From CAZFYZ01 sp964523735 (GTDB lineage: Bacteria; Armatimonadota; UBA5829), in NCBI GenBank assembly GCA_964523735.1, contig CAZFYZ010000161.1, forward strand, positions 1 through 7,577: a DNA stretch of 7,577 bases, in the 5' to 3' direction. The notes under the pieces are model-generated. The model saw only the letters and a program-made list of their open reading frames with translations, searched no databases and was not told where the DNA came from. Within the stretch, counting starts at the first letter, position 1, and each line of letters begins with the position of its first letter. Shown in pieces: positions 1-5,617 of this stretch. Position numbers and translations under genes: made by a program.

Positions 1-37
1 CCCGCCACATTATCAGACAGACAAGCCCAATCATACA

Positions 38-120
38 AGAAATCTGCTTTTCTCATGATCCAGGCGAAAGGCGAAAAGCAGATTTCTCACTGCGTTCGAA
101 ATGACAGTGGACCAGACTGA
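38..120 (+). repeat. Partial copy (copy 1) of a dispersed palindromic MITE-like element
   Basis: A perfect 14-bp inverted repeat (38-51 against 74-87, AGAAATCTGCTTTT and its complement) encloses a 22-base centre. A right arm follows at 88-120. Bases 81-105 match the right arm of the complete copy (5833-5857) at 24 of 25 positions in the same orientation. The left outer arm (the TCATTTCGA segment and the AGTGTTCAGT terminus) is missing, and the right terminus is degenerate (AGACTGAGCA around 115-124). It is therefore a left-truncated, decayed copy. No coding content is seen. It lies just upstream of the promoter of the gene at 221. Confidence 0.85.
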
Positions 121-144
121 GCAGTTATCCTACCGCACACTCTG

Positions 145-173
145 TTGCGGTGGTGAGGCTTCGAGAGTATACT
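145..173 (+). promoter_or_regulatory. Sigma70-type promoter with a palindrome over the -10, for the gene at 221
   Basis: TTGCGG (145-150) and TATACT (168-173) are separated by exactly 17 bases, a close match to the sigma70 consensus. It would start transcription near 180 and leave a leader of about 40 bases before the ATG at 221. The -10 sits inside a perfect 12-bp palindrome, AGAGTATACTCT (164-175), which could be an operator. Assigned by eye. Confidence 0.6.
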
Positions 174-220
174 CTTCCTGACCCAAATGGTTCACACAAA
201 ACCGCTGCAGAGGTGCCCAA

Positions 221-1774
221 ATGCGCTTAGCGATCCTGTGTCTGACACTGATTCTGACCCTGGCGATTGTTGCTCCTGCCGCCAATCTGGCCGATTGCAC
301 TGGAGTGATCCGAGTCTTCGGCGATGTCAGGAGCTGGATGAGCACCTGCTTCGTCGTTGGTGACGGCAGTTGGGCGATCGCGGCATCCGACTCGCTCACG
401 GAGAAGGTCAGCAAGGGTCTTGAGTTGCCAGTCAAGTATCCCGTCTTCATCAGTACTTACACTGGCCAGGCCTGGCAGTGCGAGGTCAAGGCGATTGACC
501 AGAAGCTCGGCATCGCTCTCCTGAAGCTTCCGGTTACGGGACTTCCCTCCGCTCCCCTGGCCAAGTTCTCAGAGTTCACGAAGTGCGCCTACGGCACAAT
601 GGGCCAGGTCACCAGCGGCGAGCCGGTAGGGAACAGGTGGCCGACCGACATCTACGGGATAGTCCGTGAGATGAGAGACGGCAGCTATCGCCTGGGTGTG
701 TCGAACTGGAGCGCGGGTAAGGGCATCGTAACCGACGCGGATGACTATAAGTGGCTATTCGTCAGCGATGTGAAGCCTGAGACCGCTGTTCCAAACGGAG
801 CCATGGTGACGCGGCAGTCAAACGTCGTGGGGATGTATCTCAACCGAGTCGTGATCACCTACGGCAGGCAGAACGTTTGCCTCGGCCGCTGCGCGATGTC
901 CTCTGAGATCGCCAGGTGGCTTGCCACGAAGGGCATCTCCACGAATCAGCTCTATGATCCGCCCGCCGCGACGATCGCTCGGGAAGAGGGCGCGGGCGAA
1001 GCATTCCAACTGCGCACCTCGATATACTCCCAGATCGGCGCCGGCAGGGCGGAAGCCGCCTTAAGCAGAGCCGAAGCACTGACGAAGCTTCGACCGAAGG
1101 AGGCTGACGCGCATGTGCTGTTGGGCACTGCTCTCACCGCCGCGGGCAAGTTCGAGGATGCCATCAAGTCGTTTGATGAGGCCGCCAAGCTCGACCCCAA
1201 CACTCCGACACTCCGCACGAATCGCGCGCTAGCTTTGGTTGGATTGAAGAAGCGCGACGAGGCCGAGGCCGAACTCCTCAAAGCAGCGCAAGAGAGTCCC
1301 AACGATCCTCGCCCTGTGACAGCGCTGACGAACTTCTACATGGACGACGAGAAGACACTCGAGAAGGCCGTGACTTACGCTCAGAATGTCCAGTCGATGT
1401 CGTCCTCGAGCCCCGCGTCTCAGCTCCTGCTGGCGCGAGCTCAGAAGCGCACGAAAGACTATGTCGGCGCGATCAAGTCGATGCAGGAGGCGCTGAGGGC
1501 CGCCCCCCAGTGGGGTGATGCCTGGTATGCGCTGGGCACGATCTATGAAGACGCAGGCGACAATACAAACGCCGAGAGAGCTTACCGCCGGCTGATAGAA
1601 ATCGAGCCCAGGTCCGTCAGATCGCTTCTCACGCTGGCCTCGTTCCTGGTTGATGTCAAGCGCAAGGACGAAGCACTCGAGCTGCTTGCAAAGATCAAGG
1701 AGCTGAAGCCGCCGCAGCCGGTTCTGGACGCGGTGAAGGCGCTGGAGGAAGAGGAGAAAAGGGCCGGGAGTTAG
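221..1774 (+). CDS. Secreted trypsin-like (degenerate) domain plus TPR-repeat protein
   Basis: A 517-aa exported protein. Residues 1-20 form a Sec signal peptide with likely cleavage at APA|AN. Residues about 28-235 have the layout of a DegP/trypsin-like domain: STCFVVGDGSWAIAASDSL (41-59) aligns with the stretch that normally carries the catalytic His, AIDQKLGIALLKL (91-103) with the Asp (usually D-L-A-V-L-K), and VPNGAMVTRQSNVVGMYL (190-207) with the GNSGGP serine loop. None of the three catalytic residues is visible, so I infer a non-proteolytic binding fold. Residues about 262-500 are some six to seven TPRs; the clearest are 294-327 and 432-465, with the usual W/A-LG-Y-A-F-A-P pattern. 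TPRs mediate protein-protein contacts, so an envelope scaffold or sensor role is plausible. A charged EEEEKR tail ends the protein. The start is supported by GAGG at 210-213, 7 bases before the ATG. It appears monocistronic. The TPR call is firm; the protease-like fold is moderate. Confidence 0.82.
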   Translation: MRLAILCLTLILTLAIVAPAANLADCTGVIRVFGDVRSWMSTCFVVGDGSWAIAASDSLTEKVSKGLELPVKYPVFISTYTGQAWQCEVKAIDQKLGIALLKLPVTGLPSAPLAKFSEFTKCAYGTMGQVTSGEPVGNRWPTDIYGIVREMRDGSYRLGVSNWSAGKGIVTDADDYKWLFVSDVKPETAVPNGAMVTRQSNVVGMYLNRVVITYGRQNVCLGRCAMSSEIARWLATKGISTNQLYDPPAATIAREEGAGEAFQLRTSIYSQIGAGRAEAALSRAEALTKLRPKEADAHVLLGTALTAAGKFEDAIKSFDEAAKLDPNTPTLRTNRALALVGLKKRDEAEAELLKAAQESPNDPRPVTALTNFYMDDEKTLEKAVTYAQNVQSMSSSSPASQLLLARAQKRTKDYVGAIKSMQEALRAAPQWGDAWYALGTIYEDAGDNTNAERAYRRLIEIEPRSVRSLLTLASFLVDVKRKDEALELLAKIKELKPPQPVLDAVKALEEEEKRAGS

Positions 1775-1820
1775 GGCGCAGATCACGCAGTCCCCTCCCT
1801 AACCCTATCTCCCCAACCCA
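1768..1820. repeat. Direct repeat A with hairpin, overlapping the stop codon of the TPR gene
   Basis: A 53-base stretch that resembles 2011-2063 in the same orientation; both run GAG..TTAGGG ... CCCTAACCC..TATC..CC.AACC. Each contains an inverted repeat. Here GTTAGGG (1770-1776) pairs with CCCTAAC (1797-1803) across a 20-base loop. The left stem includes the TAG stop of the upstream gene, so the repeat may act as a weak 3'-end structure. There is no T-tract, so a classical terminator is not supported. Confidence 0.6.
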
Positions 1821-1834
1821 GGGCCAACGCACCT

Positions 1835-1991
1835 GTGAGCGATCTTGAACCAAGGCTATTCTGCGGGAACGGGGATGACCTCCGAGCCAACACTGTGTCG
1901 CTCACCACAGTTCCCGGAGAGTAGCCGGCTGCACGAAGCAGGCCATCTGCTGCAGGGGAACTCCGGCTCGTGCCAAGCCTCGTTCCCGCAG
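1835..1991. other. Candidate structured RNA or folding repeat element with nested stems
   Basis: A gene-free stretch with many mutually compatible inverted repeats. The outer stem is CTGCGGGAACG (1861-1871) with CGTTCCCGCAG (1981-1991), 11 bp and perfect. Inside it, CGAGCC (1883-1888) pairs with GGCTCG (1965-1970). Two inner hairpins follow: ACTGTG (1892-1897) with CACAGT (1906-1911), and TTCCC (1911-1915) with GGGAA (1956-1960), the latter holding AGCAG/CTGCT (1937-1941/1947-1951). The 8-base loop TCGCTCAC (1898-1905) is exactly complementary to GTGAGCGA at 1835-1842, outside the outer stem, so a pseudoknot is possible. The strand is unknown, because inverted repeats fold on both. No promoter of its own is clear. 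Alternatives are a MITE-like repeat or a remnant of one. Confidence 0.5.
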
Positions 1992-2010
1992 CATATCCAA
2001 GAAAGGGCCT

Positions 2011-2063
2011 GAGGGTTAGGGCTGATCGCGCTCCTCGTCCCTAACCCCTATCACCCAACCACC
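2011..2063. repeat. Direct repeat B with hairpin
   Basis: The second copy of the 53-base imperfect direct repeat at 1768-1820. GGTTAGGG (2014-2021) pairs with CCCTAACC (2039-2046), an 8-bp stem with a 17-base loop. The two copies flank the nested-stem element at 1861-1991, so the gap from 1768 to 2063 looks like one composite block. Promoter elements of the next gene begin just after it, at 2079. Confidence 0.6.
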
Positions 2064-2078
2064 AATCCCTTCCCACGT

Positions 2079-2105
2079 TTGGCAAGCGTGCGGATGTGGT
2101 ATAAT
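2079..2105 (+). promoter_or_regulatory. Strong extended -10 promoter for the zinc-ribbon gene
   Basis: A perfect TATAAT (2100-2105) is preceded by the extended -10 dinucleotide TG (2097-2098). TTGGCA (2079-2084) is a near-consensus -35 at a short 15-base spacing, which the TG motif could compensate for. TGGTAT (2097-2102) and ATACCA (2116-2121) form an inverted repeat over the -10 and the probable start site, a possible operator. Confidence 0.65.
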
Positions 2106-2145
2106 ACGAATGACAATACCATACCAGGTAGGGTAGGAGTCGATC

Positions 2146-2331
2146 ATGTTCTTCGTCCGTTTCAAGTGTCCGAAATGCGGTGAGTTGTTCAGAGTGTTCC
2201 GGTTCCTGGTTACCTCTCAGACAACGAAGACCTGTCCCAAGTGCGGCGCTCAGGAGGTGCCTGTGCTCGAAGATGACGCAGTGATCCTCGCGGCTGAAGA
2301 GAAGCGCGAGAGCTGCGGAAGCTTTGGGTGA
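2146..2331 (+). CDS. Small zinc-ribbon protein (two CxxC knuckles)
   Basis: A 61-aa protein of unknown role. Two CPKCG knuckles (C8-C11 and C30-C33) give a four-cysteine zinc ribbon of the kind found in many tiny bacterial zinc-ribbon proteins. The 18 residues between the knuckles are hydrophobic and basic (LFRVFRFLV), and the second half is acidic (VLEDDAV ... AAEEKRE). A lone Cys57 is near the C-terminus. There is no signal peptide, so it is presumably cytoplasmic and could bind nucleic acid or a protein partner; the partner cannot be read from the sequence. AGGAG at 2135-2139 lies 6 bases before the ATG, and a strong promoter sits at 2079-2105, so the gene is very probably real despite its size. 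It seems monocistronic, with a stable hairpin 110 bases downstream. Confidence 0.78.
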   Translation: MFFVRFKCPKCGELFRVFRFLVTSQTTKTCPKCGAQEVPVLEDDAVILAAEEKRESCGSFG

Positions 2332-2560
2332 AGATTCTGACTTACTAGCGGCGGTCGCCGCCAAGACCAGTGAAGCAGGGATTAGGACGGATCAGGAGAC
2401 TCATACAGACCAGCGGCATCCGATCAGCCTACCCTCCAAGAGCCGGCCGCTCTGCAAATGCAGGGCGGCCGGCAACTTTGTGTACGCCACACCGACTACG
2501 CGCGAGTCGTCCCCTGGAACCCTGCGTTGCGTCTAGCTGTCTTAAACTCGTGATTTATGC
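2332..2560. other. Gene-free spacer between the zinc-ribbon gene and the next promoter
   Basis: I find no convincing gene here: the open frames lack a ribosome binding site and recognisable sequence. It holds the strong hairpin at 2442-2473 and a short GC-rich near-palindrome, GCGGCGGTCGCCGC (2348-2361). The rest has no recognisable feature. Confidence 0.5.
2442..2473 (+). terminator. Strong 14-bp hairpin, probable terminator of the zinc-ribbon transcript
   Basis: GCCGGCCGC (2442-2450), one T.G wobble (2451/2464), and CTGC/GCAG (2452-2455/2460-2463) build a continuous 14-bp stem with an AAAT tetraloop. The bases after it (AACTTTGTGT) are only weakly T-rich, so intrinsic termination is plausible but not certain. 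It may instead protect the 3' end or be a lone palindromic repeat. Confidence 0.6.
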
Positions 2561-2589
2561 TTGACGAGCAGGCTTAGCACGAGTATATT
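2561..2589 (+). promoter_or_regulatory. Sigma70 promoter of the Ig-like secreted protein gene
   Basis: TTGACG (2561-2566) and TATATT (2584-2589) are separated by exactly 17 bases; each hexamer differs from consensus at one position. The predicted start is near 2596, giving a leader of about 95 bases. Confidence 0.75.
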
Positions 2590-2619
2590 ACGACTGCAGC
2601 CGTGCTCCGGGGAGGGTGA

Positions 2620-2643
2620 GATCACAGCGATTGCGCTTTGATC
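2620..2643 (+). promoter_or_regulatory. Leader hairpin in the 5' UTR of the gene at 2691
   Basis: GATCA.AGCG (2620-2629) pairs with CGCT.TGATC (2634-2643): nine base pairs with one mismatch and an ATTG loop, inside the roughly 95-base leader. It leaves the ribosome binding site (2677-2682) free. It does not match any riboswitch class I can recognise. It may only stabilise the mRNA. Confidence 0.4.
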
Positions 2644-2690
2644 CTGCCGGCGCCATAGCCTAGATCACACCACGACGAGGAGAAACAAAC

Positions 2691-4271
2691 ATGCTCACCA
2701 GGAAAGCCCTTATTGTCGTCCTGATGGCGTTTGTGCTGTTGCCATCTGCCCAAGCCGCGCCCAACAGGCGCAATCAGATCCGCTACCGATTCCCCGGGGT
2801 AGTGAAGCGGGCAGCGTTGGGCAACACGTCGCCGAGCGTAGCTGTTACGTCGCCAACTGTCGCCGACGGCGCTTGCACGACCACTGAGCCGACCATCACA
2901 GTCTCCGGTACAGCTACAGCCAACACGGGCATCGTGAGCGTCGAGTGGGTGCTGTCACACGGCGGTTCATCTTCCCATGGGGTATGTGTCGGTACAGAGA
3001 ACTGGGAGGTGACGGACTTAGCTCTCAGTCTCGGCGTTAGTGAACTGTCCGTGGTTGCGAAAGATTCCCTTGGGAATACCGGTGTCGCAAATCTGGAGAT
3101 CACACGCAGCGACGGCATTCCGCCCGTGATAGACATCAACTATCCGACTGACGCCCCCACATGCACGGTCCACCAACCCTCAGTTACCCTTGGAGGAACA
3201 GTCCAGGACGCCGACGTTGTCCGTTCTATAGGTGCAGTCAGCAACCGCGGTATCAATGGCACGTGGGACTACTACAGCGCTATCACCGGCGAATGGAGCC
3301 TGTCGATCGATCTCTTACAGGGCAGCAATCTCATAACCGTGACGGCGACTGACGGTTCCGGGGCCAGCGCTTCTGACATCCTGGAAGTGGTCTATGCTGA
3401 CGCGCTTGCGCCCACGATTGTCCCTATGGACGAGCGTACGGTCAACAGTCAGACAACAGAGCTGTATGTGATGGCCTACGACGATAATGAGATGAGCACG
3501 GTCACCTGGTATTCCGATACGGGCGACAGCGGCATCTGCACGCGCACAGAGTACGCTGAGTATTGGCATGCGGCGGGCGTGCGCTTGGAGCCGGGCCCCA
3601 ACATCGTGACGTTCAGCGCGCAGGACTCGTCCGGCAATGTCGCATCGACCACGGTCATCGTGAACTGCTTGCCATCCGCTCCCGGAGACGCGTGGAAGGG
3701 GCTGTCGCTTGTCTCCGTTCCGGTCTTCCGCAACGATGAGGATCCCAAGGCAAGTGTTGGATTCTACGAGGACCAATGGCTGACCTACGTAGACGGCAAG
3801 TATGCAAGATATCCCGACAGAGGCACATTCTTCTACCAGCTGGAGGGGATACCGCCTCGGGGCTACTGGGCATACTTTGCTGATCCTGCGCCAGCCTACC
3901 CATGCGGAGAGGTGCTCTCGCAGAAGAACTCGGTCGACATCACGCTGGACAACGGGTGGAACCTGATCGGTCAGCCGTTCCTGTTCGCGGTTGACTGGGA
4001 CCTCGACGATATCCAGGTTGGGATGTGGGGTGACTGGACCCCGCTGCGCGACTCGTCGGTCCTTGTTGATACCTATGCCTGGGGGTGGGACAACGTTAGG
4101 GGTGAATACTACCTTGTGGCCGATACCTCTGAGGTCACCGGTGCTGTTGGCCAACTTGATCCATGGCGCGGCTATTGGATTAGAGCGAAGATGGCCTGTG
4201 ACTTGAGACTCCCCGCTCCGCAGATAACACCGGCGGAAGCGCCAGTAGGAGCATCCGCCGGCGGCAAGTAA
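2691..4271 (+). CDS. Secreted multi-domain protein: three Ig-like modules and two GWNL-type modules
   Basis: A 526-aa exported protein. Residues 1-22 are a Sec signal peptide (cleavage at AQA|AP), followed by a basic linker. Three tandem beta-sandwich modules of bacterial Ig type follow at about 48-139, 144-236 and 240-325. Each ends in the same strand-turn motif: VSELSVVAKDSLGN (116-129), SNLITVTATDGSG (212-224) and PNIVTFSAQDSSGN (303-316). Residues about 333-400 and 415-505 are two copies of a second module that starts with a GLSLVSVP or GWNLIGQP strand and ends with PPRGYWAYFADP or PWRGYWIRAKM. The tail (508-526) is rich in Pro, Ala and Gly. No LPXTG, PEP-CTERM, Por-type sorting signal or C-terminal membrane segment is visible, so release or non-covalent surface attachment is likely. 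I see no catalytic motif and infer an adhesive or structural surface role. GAGGAGA (2677-2682) lies 8 bases before the ATG, and the gene has its own promoter. Confidence 0.82.
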   Translation: MLTRKALIVVLMAFVLLPSAQAAPNRRNQIRYRFPGVVKRAALGNTSPSVAVTSPTVADGACTTTEPTITVSGTATANTGIVSVEWVLSHGGSSSHGVCVGTENWEVTDLALSLGVSELSVVAKDSLGNTGVANLEITRSDGIPPVIDINYPTDAPTCTVHQPSVTLGGTVQDADVVRSIGAVSNRGINGTWDYYSAITGEWSLSIDLLQGSNLITVTATDGSGASASDILEVVYADALAPTIVPMDERTVNSQTTELYVMAYDDNEMSTVTWYSDTGDSGICTRTEYAEYWHAAGVRLEPGPNIVTFSAQDSSGNVASTTVIVNCLPSAPGDAWKGLSLVSVPVFRNDEDPKASVGFYEDQWLTYVDGKYARYPDRGTFFYQLEGIPPRGYWAYFADPAPAYPCGEVLSQKNSVDITLDNGWNLIGQPFLFAVDWDLDDIQVGMWGDWTPLRDSSVLVDTYAWGWDNVRGEYYLVADTSEVTGAVGQLDPWRGYWIRAKMACDLRLPAPQITPAEAPVGASAGGK

Positions 4272-4354
4272 CAAGTCCGTGATGTCGAACTGCCTCGAGA
4301 CCGTCCGCCCGGCGCGGCGCGAGTGCGGCCGGCAGATTGGCGTGCGCCTTCGTT

Positions 4355-4414
4355 GCTTCGGGACGTCCCGTCCCGAAGCCGGAAGACGGGTTTCGGGACA
4401 AGGTGTCCCGAAAC
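4355..4414. terminator. Twin hairpins between convergent genes (possible bidirectional terminator)
   Basis: Hairpin 1: GCTTCGGGAC (4355-4364) with GTCCCGAAGC (4370-4379), 10 bp and a 5-base loop. Hairpin 2: GTTTCGGGACA (4390-4400) with TGTCCCGAAAC (4404-4414), 11 bp and a 3-base loop. Both share the core TTCGGGAC/GTCCCGAA, so arms can also cross-pair. They lie between the stops of the Ig-like gene (4271, plus) and the small exported protein gene (4424, minus), with hairpin 2 only 9 bases past the minus-strand stop. No clean T-tract follows on either strand, so they may block or stabilise 3' ends rather than terminate intrinsically. Confidence 0.6.
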
Positions 4415-4423
4415 AACGAAAGA

Positions 4424-5050
4424 CTACTTCTTGACCGGCGGTTTGGCGGGCGGCTTGGCCGGTGGCTTCCCCGCGGACTTCGCTTTCTTTGCGAGTCCCT
4501 TGAAGAACTCGTCAGTGCGCTTCTTCCTGTCCGCCTGGCCGGGGAAAGACGACTTGGCCTTGGAGTAGAAGGGATTGAAGTCCTTCATCGCGTTCGGGTC
4601 AGGCGGCCGCATCTGTCCACCGGGAGGGGGCCCACCTGGTCCGCCACCCGGTCTGGGTCCGCCCGGTCCACCTCCCGGTCCCATGCGCCTCGGCGGGTCC
4701 TTGATCGCCGCCATCGCGTTGAGCTGATCCACGGTGAAGATGGGCTTGAGCTTCTTGAGGGCGGCCTTGGCCTGATCCTGCGTCAGCTTCGGCTTGGACC
4801 GGATCGGGTTCATGACGGCCAGAACCTGCTTTGCCTGCGCGGGGGTGAGGGTGTACTTCTTGTTCTTGTCGATTACCTCGATGTGCCTCACCATGCGCAT
4901 CAGTTGGAACGTGTACTTGCTCTGCTCCCTCATCGCCCCGAACCCGGCCCCACCAGGACCTTGAGGACCCGGGCCCTGGGCAAATGACAGGGAGCAAGCG
5001 CTCGCGACAAAGATCGCCGAGAGCACGAGTGCTCTAGCTAGTCTGACCAT
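4424..5050 (-). CDS. Exported LTxxQ-like small protein with Pro/Gly/Lys-rich low-complexity tail
   Basis: A 208-aa protein, second gene of a minus-strand pair. Residues 1-24 are a signal peptide (cleavage at SFA|Q). The mature part has a helical core (about 40-118) with three spaced motifs of LTxxQ type: LTPAQ (68-72), LTQDQ (89-93) and FTVDQ (105-109). This recalls the periplasmic Spy/CpxP/ZraP group of helical, chaperone-like stress proteins, although the match is loose and a lineage-specific family is equally possible. Residues 119-150 are almost only Gly, Pro and Arg. The C-terminus (195-208) is a KPPA repeat of very basic character, possibly binding the cell wall or another polyanion. 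The ATG has GGAGGG (5055-5060 on this strand) 4 bases upstream. It starts 21 bases after its upstream partner ends, so they are probably one operon. Export is firm; the function is inferred. Confidence 0.75.
   Translation of the reverse strand: MVRLARALVLSAIFVASACSLSFAQGPGPQGPGGAGFGAMREQSKYTFQLMRMVRHIEVIDKNKKYTLTPAQAKQVLAVMNPIRSKPKLTQDQAKAALKKLKPIFTVDQLNAMAAIKDPPRRMGPGGGPGGPRPGGGPGGPPPGGQMRPPDPNAMKDFNPFYSKAKSSFPGQADRKKRTDEFFKGLAKKAKSAGKPPAKPPAKPPVKK
4617..4684 (-). repeat. GC-rich low-complexity tract encoding a Gly/Pro-rich linker
   Basis: Short imperfect repeats of a GGACC/GGGCGG type encode the Gly-Pro-rich segment of the exported protein (residues about 122-146). Such tracts expand and contract readily, so its length probably varies among relatives. 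Confidence 0.5.
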
Positions 5051-5071
5051 CTATCCCTCCAGTTGCTTATG

Positions 5072-5617
5072 CTACTGCGCGGGTGGGGCCGGCGGATTGC
5101 CGCTACCGGGGCCGGGTCCACCCTGACCGGGTCTACCCTGTCCACCGGATCGGCGCGGCGCAGCCATTCTCGTCATGGCCTCGCGCAGTGCCTTGAACTC
5201 GTCTGGCGTAATCGCGGCGCGGATTTCTTTCCAGACAGCTATCTCAGCGTCGATGACAGCCATCTCCGCTTTTCCGCTGGCTGCCAGATCTTCCTTGAAC
5301 TTCGCCTCGTTGAACTCTTCAGCCATCAGAGACTGGCGCAGCGCTCGGCTCGCCTCAGCCAGCTTCTGCCTTAGCGGCCGAAGCGTCTCGTCGCCCTTCG
5401 TGAGGACGGCCCGGAGCTTGTCCTTTGTCTCGGTCGAGAGGTTGAGCGACGGCACGCGGTCGATCATGGGGGCCGACGGCGGCGTGAGTGCGGTCGCCGT
5501 TCCTCCCATCCCAAACCCGGCGCCTCGTCGAGCGCCGTCCTGGCCCTGCTGCGCGAACGCGGCCGAGGCGCAGGCGGCTACCGCCAACACGATAATGACA
5601 ACTACTGCTTTCCTCAA
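5072..5617 (-). CDS. Exported Spy/CpxP-like helical protein (first gene of the pair, TTG start)
   Basis: A 181-aa protein when started at the TTG at 5617. That start is chosen because GGAGGG (5624-5629, this strand) lies 6 bases ahead of it. An in-frame ATG at 5632 would place that Shine-Dalgarno inside the coding region and add five residues before the basic MRK. The N-terminus is a signal peptide, cleaved at AFA|Q (22/23); a lipobox-like VAAC (13-16) leaves a lipoprotein possible. A glycine-rich stretch follows, then a long helical core (about 55-152) rich in Lys, Glu, Leu and Ala: LNLSTETKDKLRAVL near its start and ITPDEFKALREAM at its end (136-148), the layout of Spy/CpxP-type periplasmic proteins. 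The tail is Gly/Pro-rich. Its mature N-terminus shares a GAGFG motif with the next gene, hinting at common ancestry or function. No clear promoter is seen. Confidence 0.75.
   Translation of the reverse strand: MRKAVVVIIVLAVAACASAAFAQQGQDGARRGAGFGMGGTATALTPPSAPMIDRVPSLNLSTETKDKLRAVLTKGDETLRPLRQKLAEASRALRQSLMAEEFNEAKFKEDLAASGKAEMAVIDAEIAVWKEIRAAITPDEFKALREAMTRMAAPRRSGGQGRPGQGGPGPGSGNPPAPPAQ

Noticed and set aside
1..130. CRISPR array from the repeated AAATCTGCTTTT motifs
   Set aside because: The repeats are inverted arms of single palindromic elements kilobases apart, without regular spacers or cas genes.
221..299. Lipoprotein signal on the TPR protein
   Set aside because: The cysteine at residue 26 is preceded by LAD, which does not fit a lipobox; a type I cleavage site at APA|A fits better.
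1229..1786. Minus-strand reading frame antisense to the TPR region
   Set aside because: No domain and an unusual composition; a mirror of the plus-strand TPR coding sequence.
1861..1991. Cobalamin or other known riboswitch in the folded element
   Set aside because: The conserved box sequences of the classes I know are absent, and the next gene's promoter lies downstream of the element, so it is not in that gene's leader.
2324..2564. Short plus-strand reading frames after the zinc-ribbon gene
   Set aside because: No ribosome binding site, low-information sequence, and they run through the terminator-like hairpin.
3315..4274. Long minus-strand reading frame of about 319 codons
   Set aside because: It is antisense to the Ig-like protein gene, has no recognisable domain or ribosome binding site, and is explained by the codon bias of the plus-strand gene.
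4337..4987. Plus-strand reading frame opposite the minus-strand exported protein
   Set aside because: Rich in Arg, Gly and Leu with no family resemblance; the minus-strand frame has a signal peptide and a ribosome binding site.
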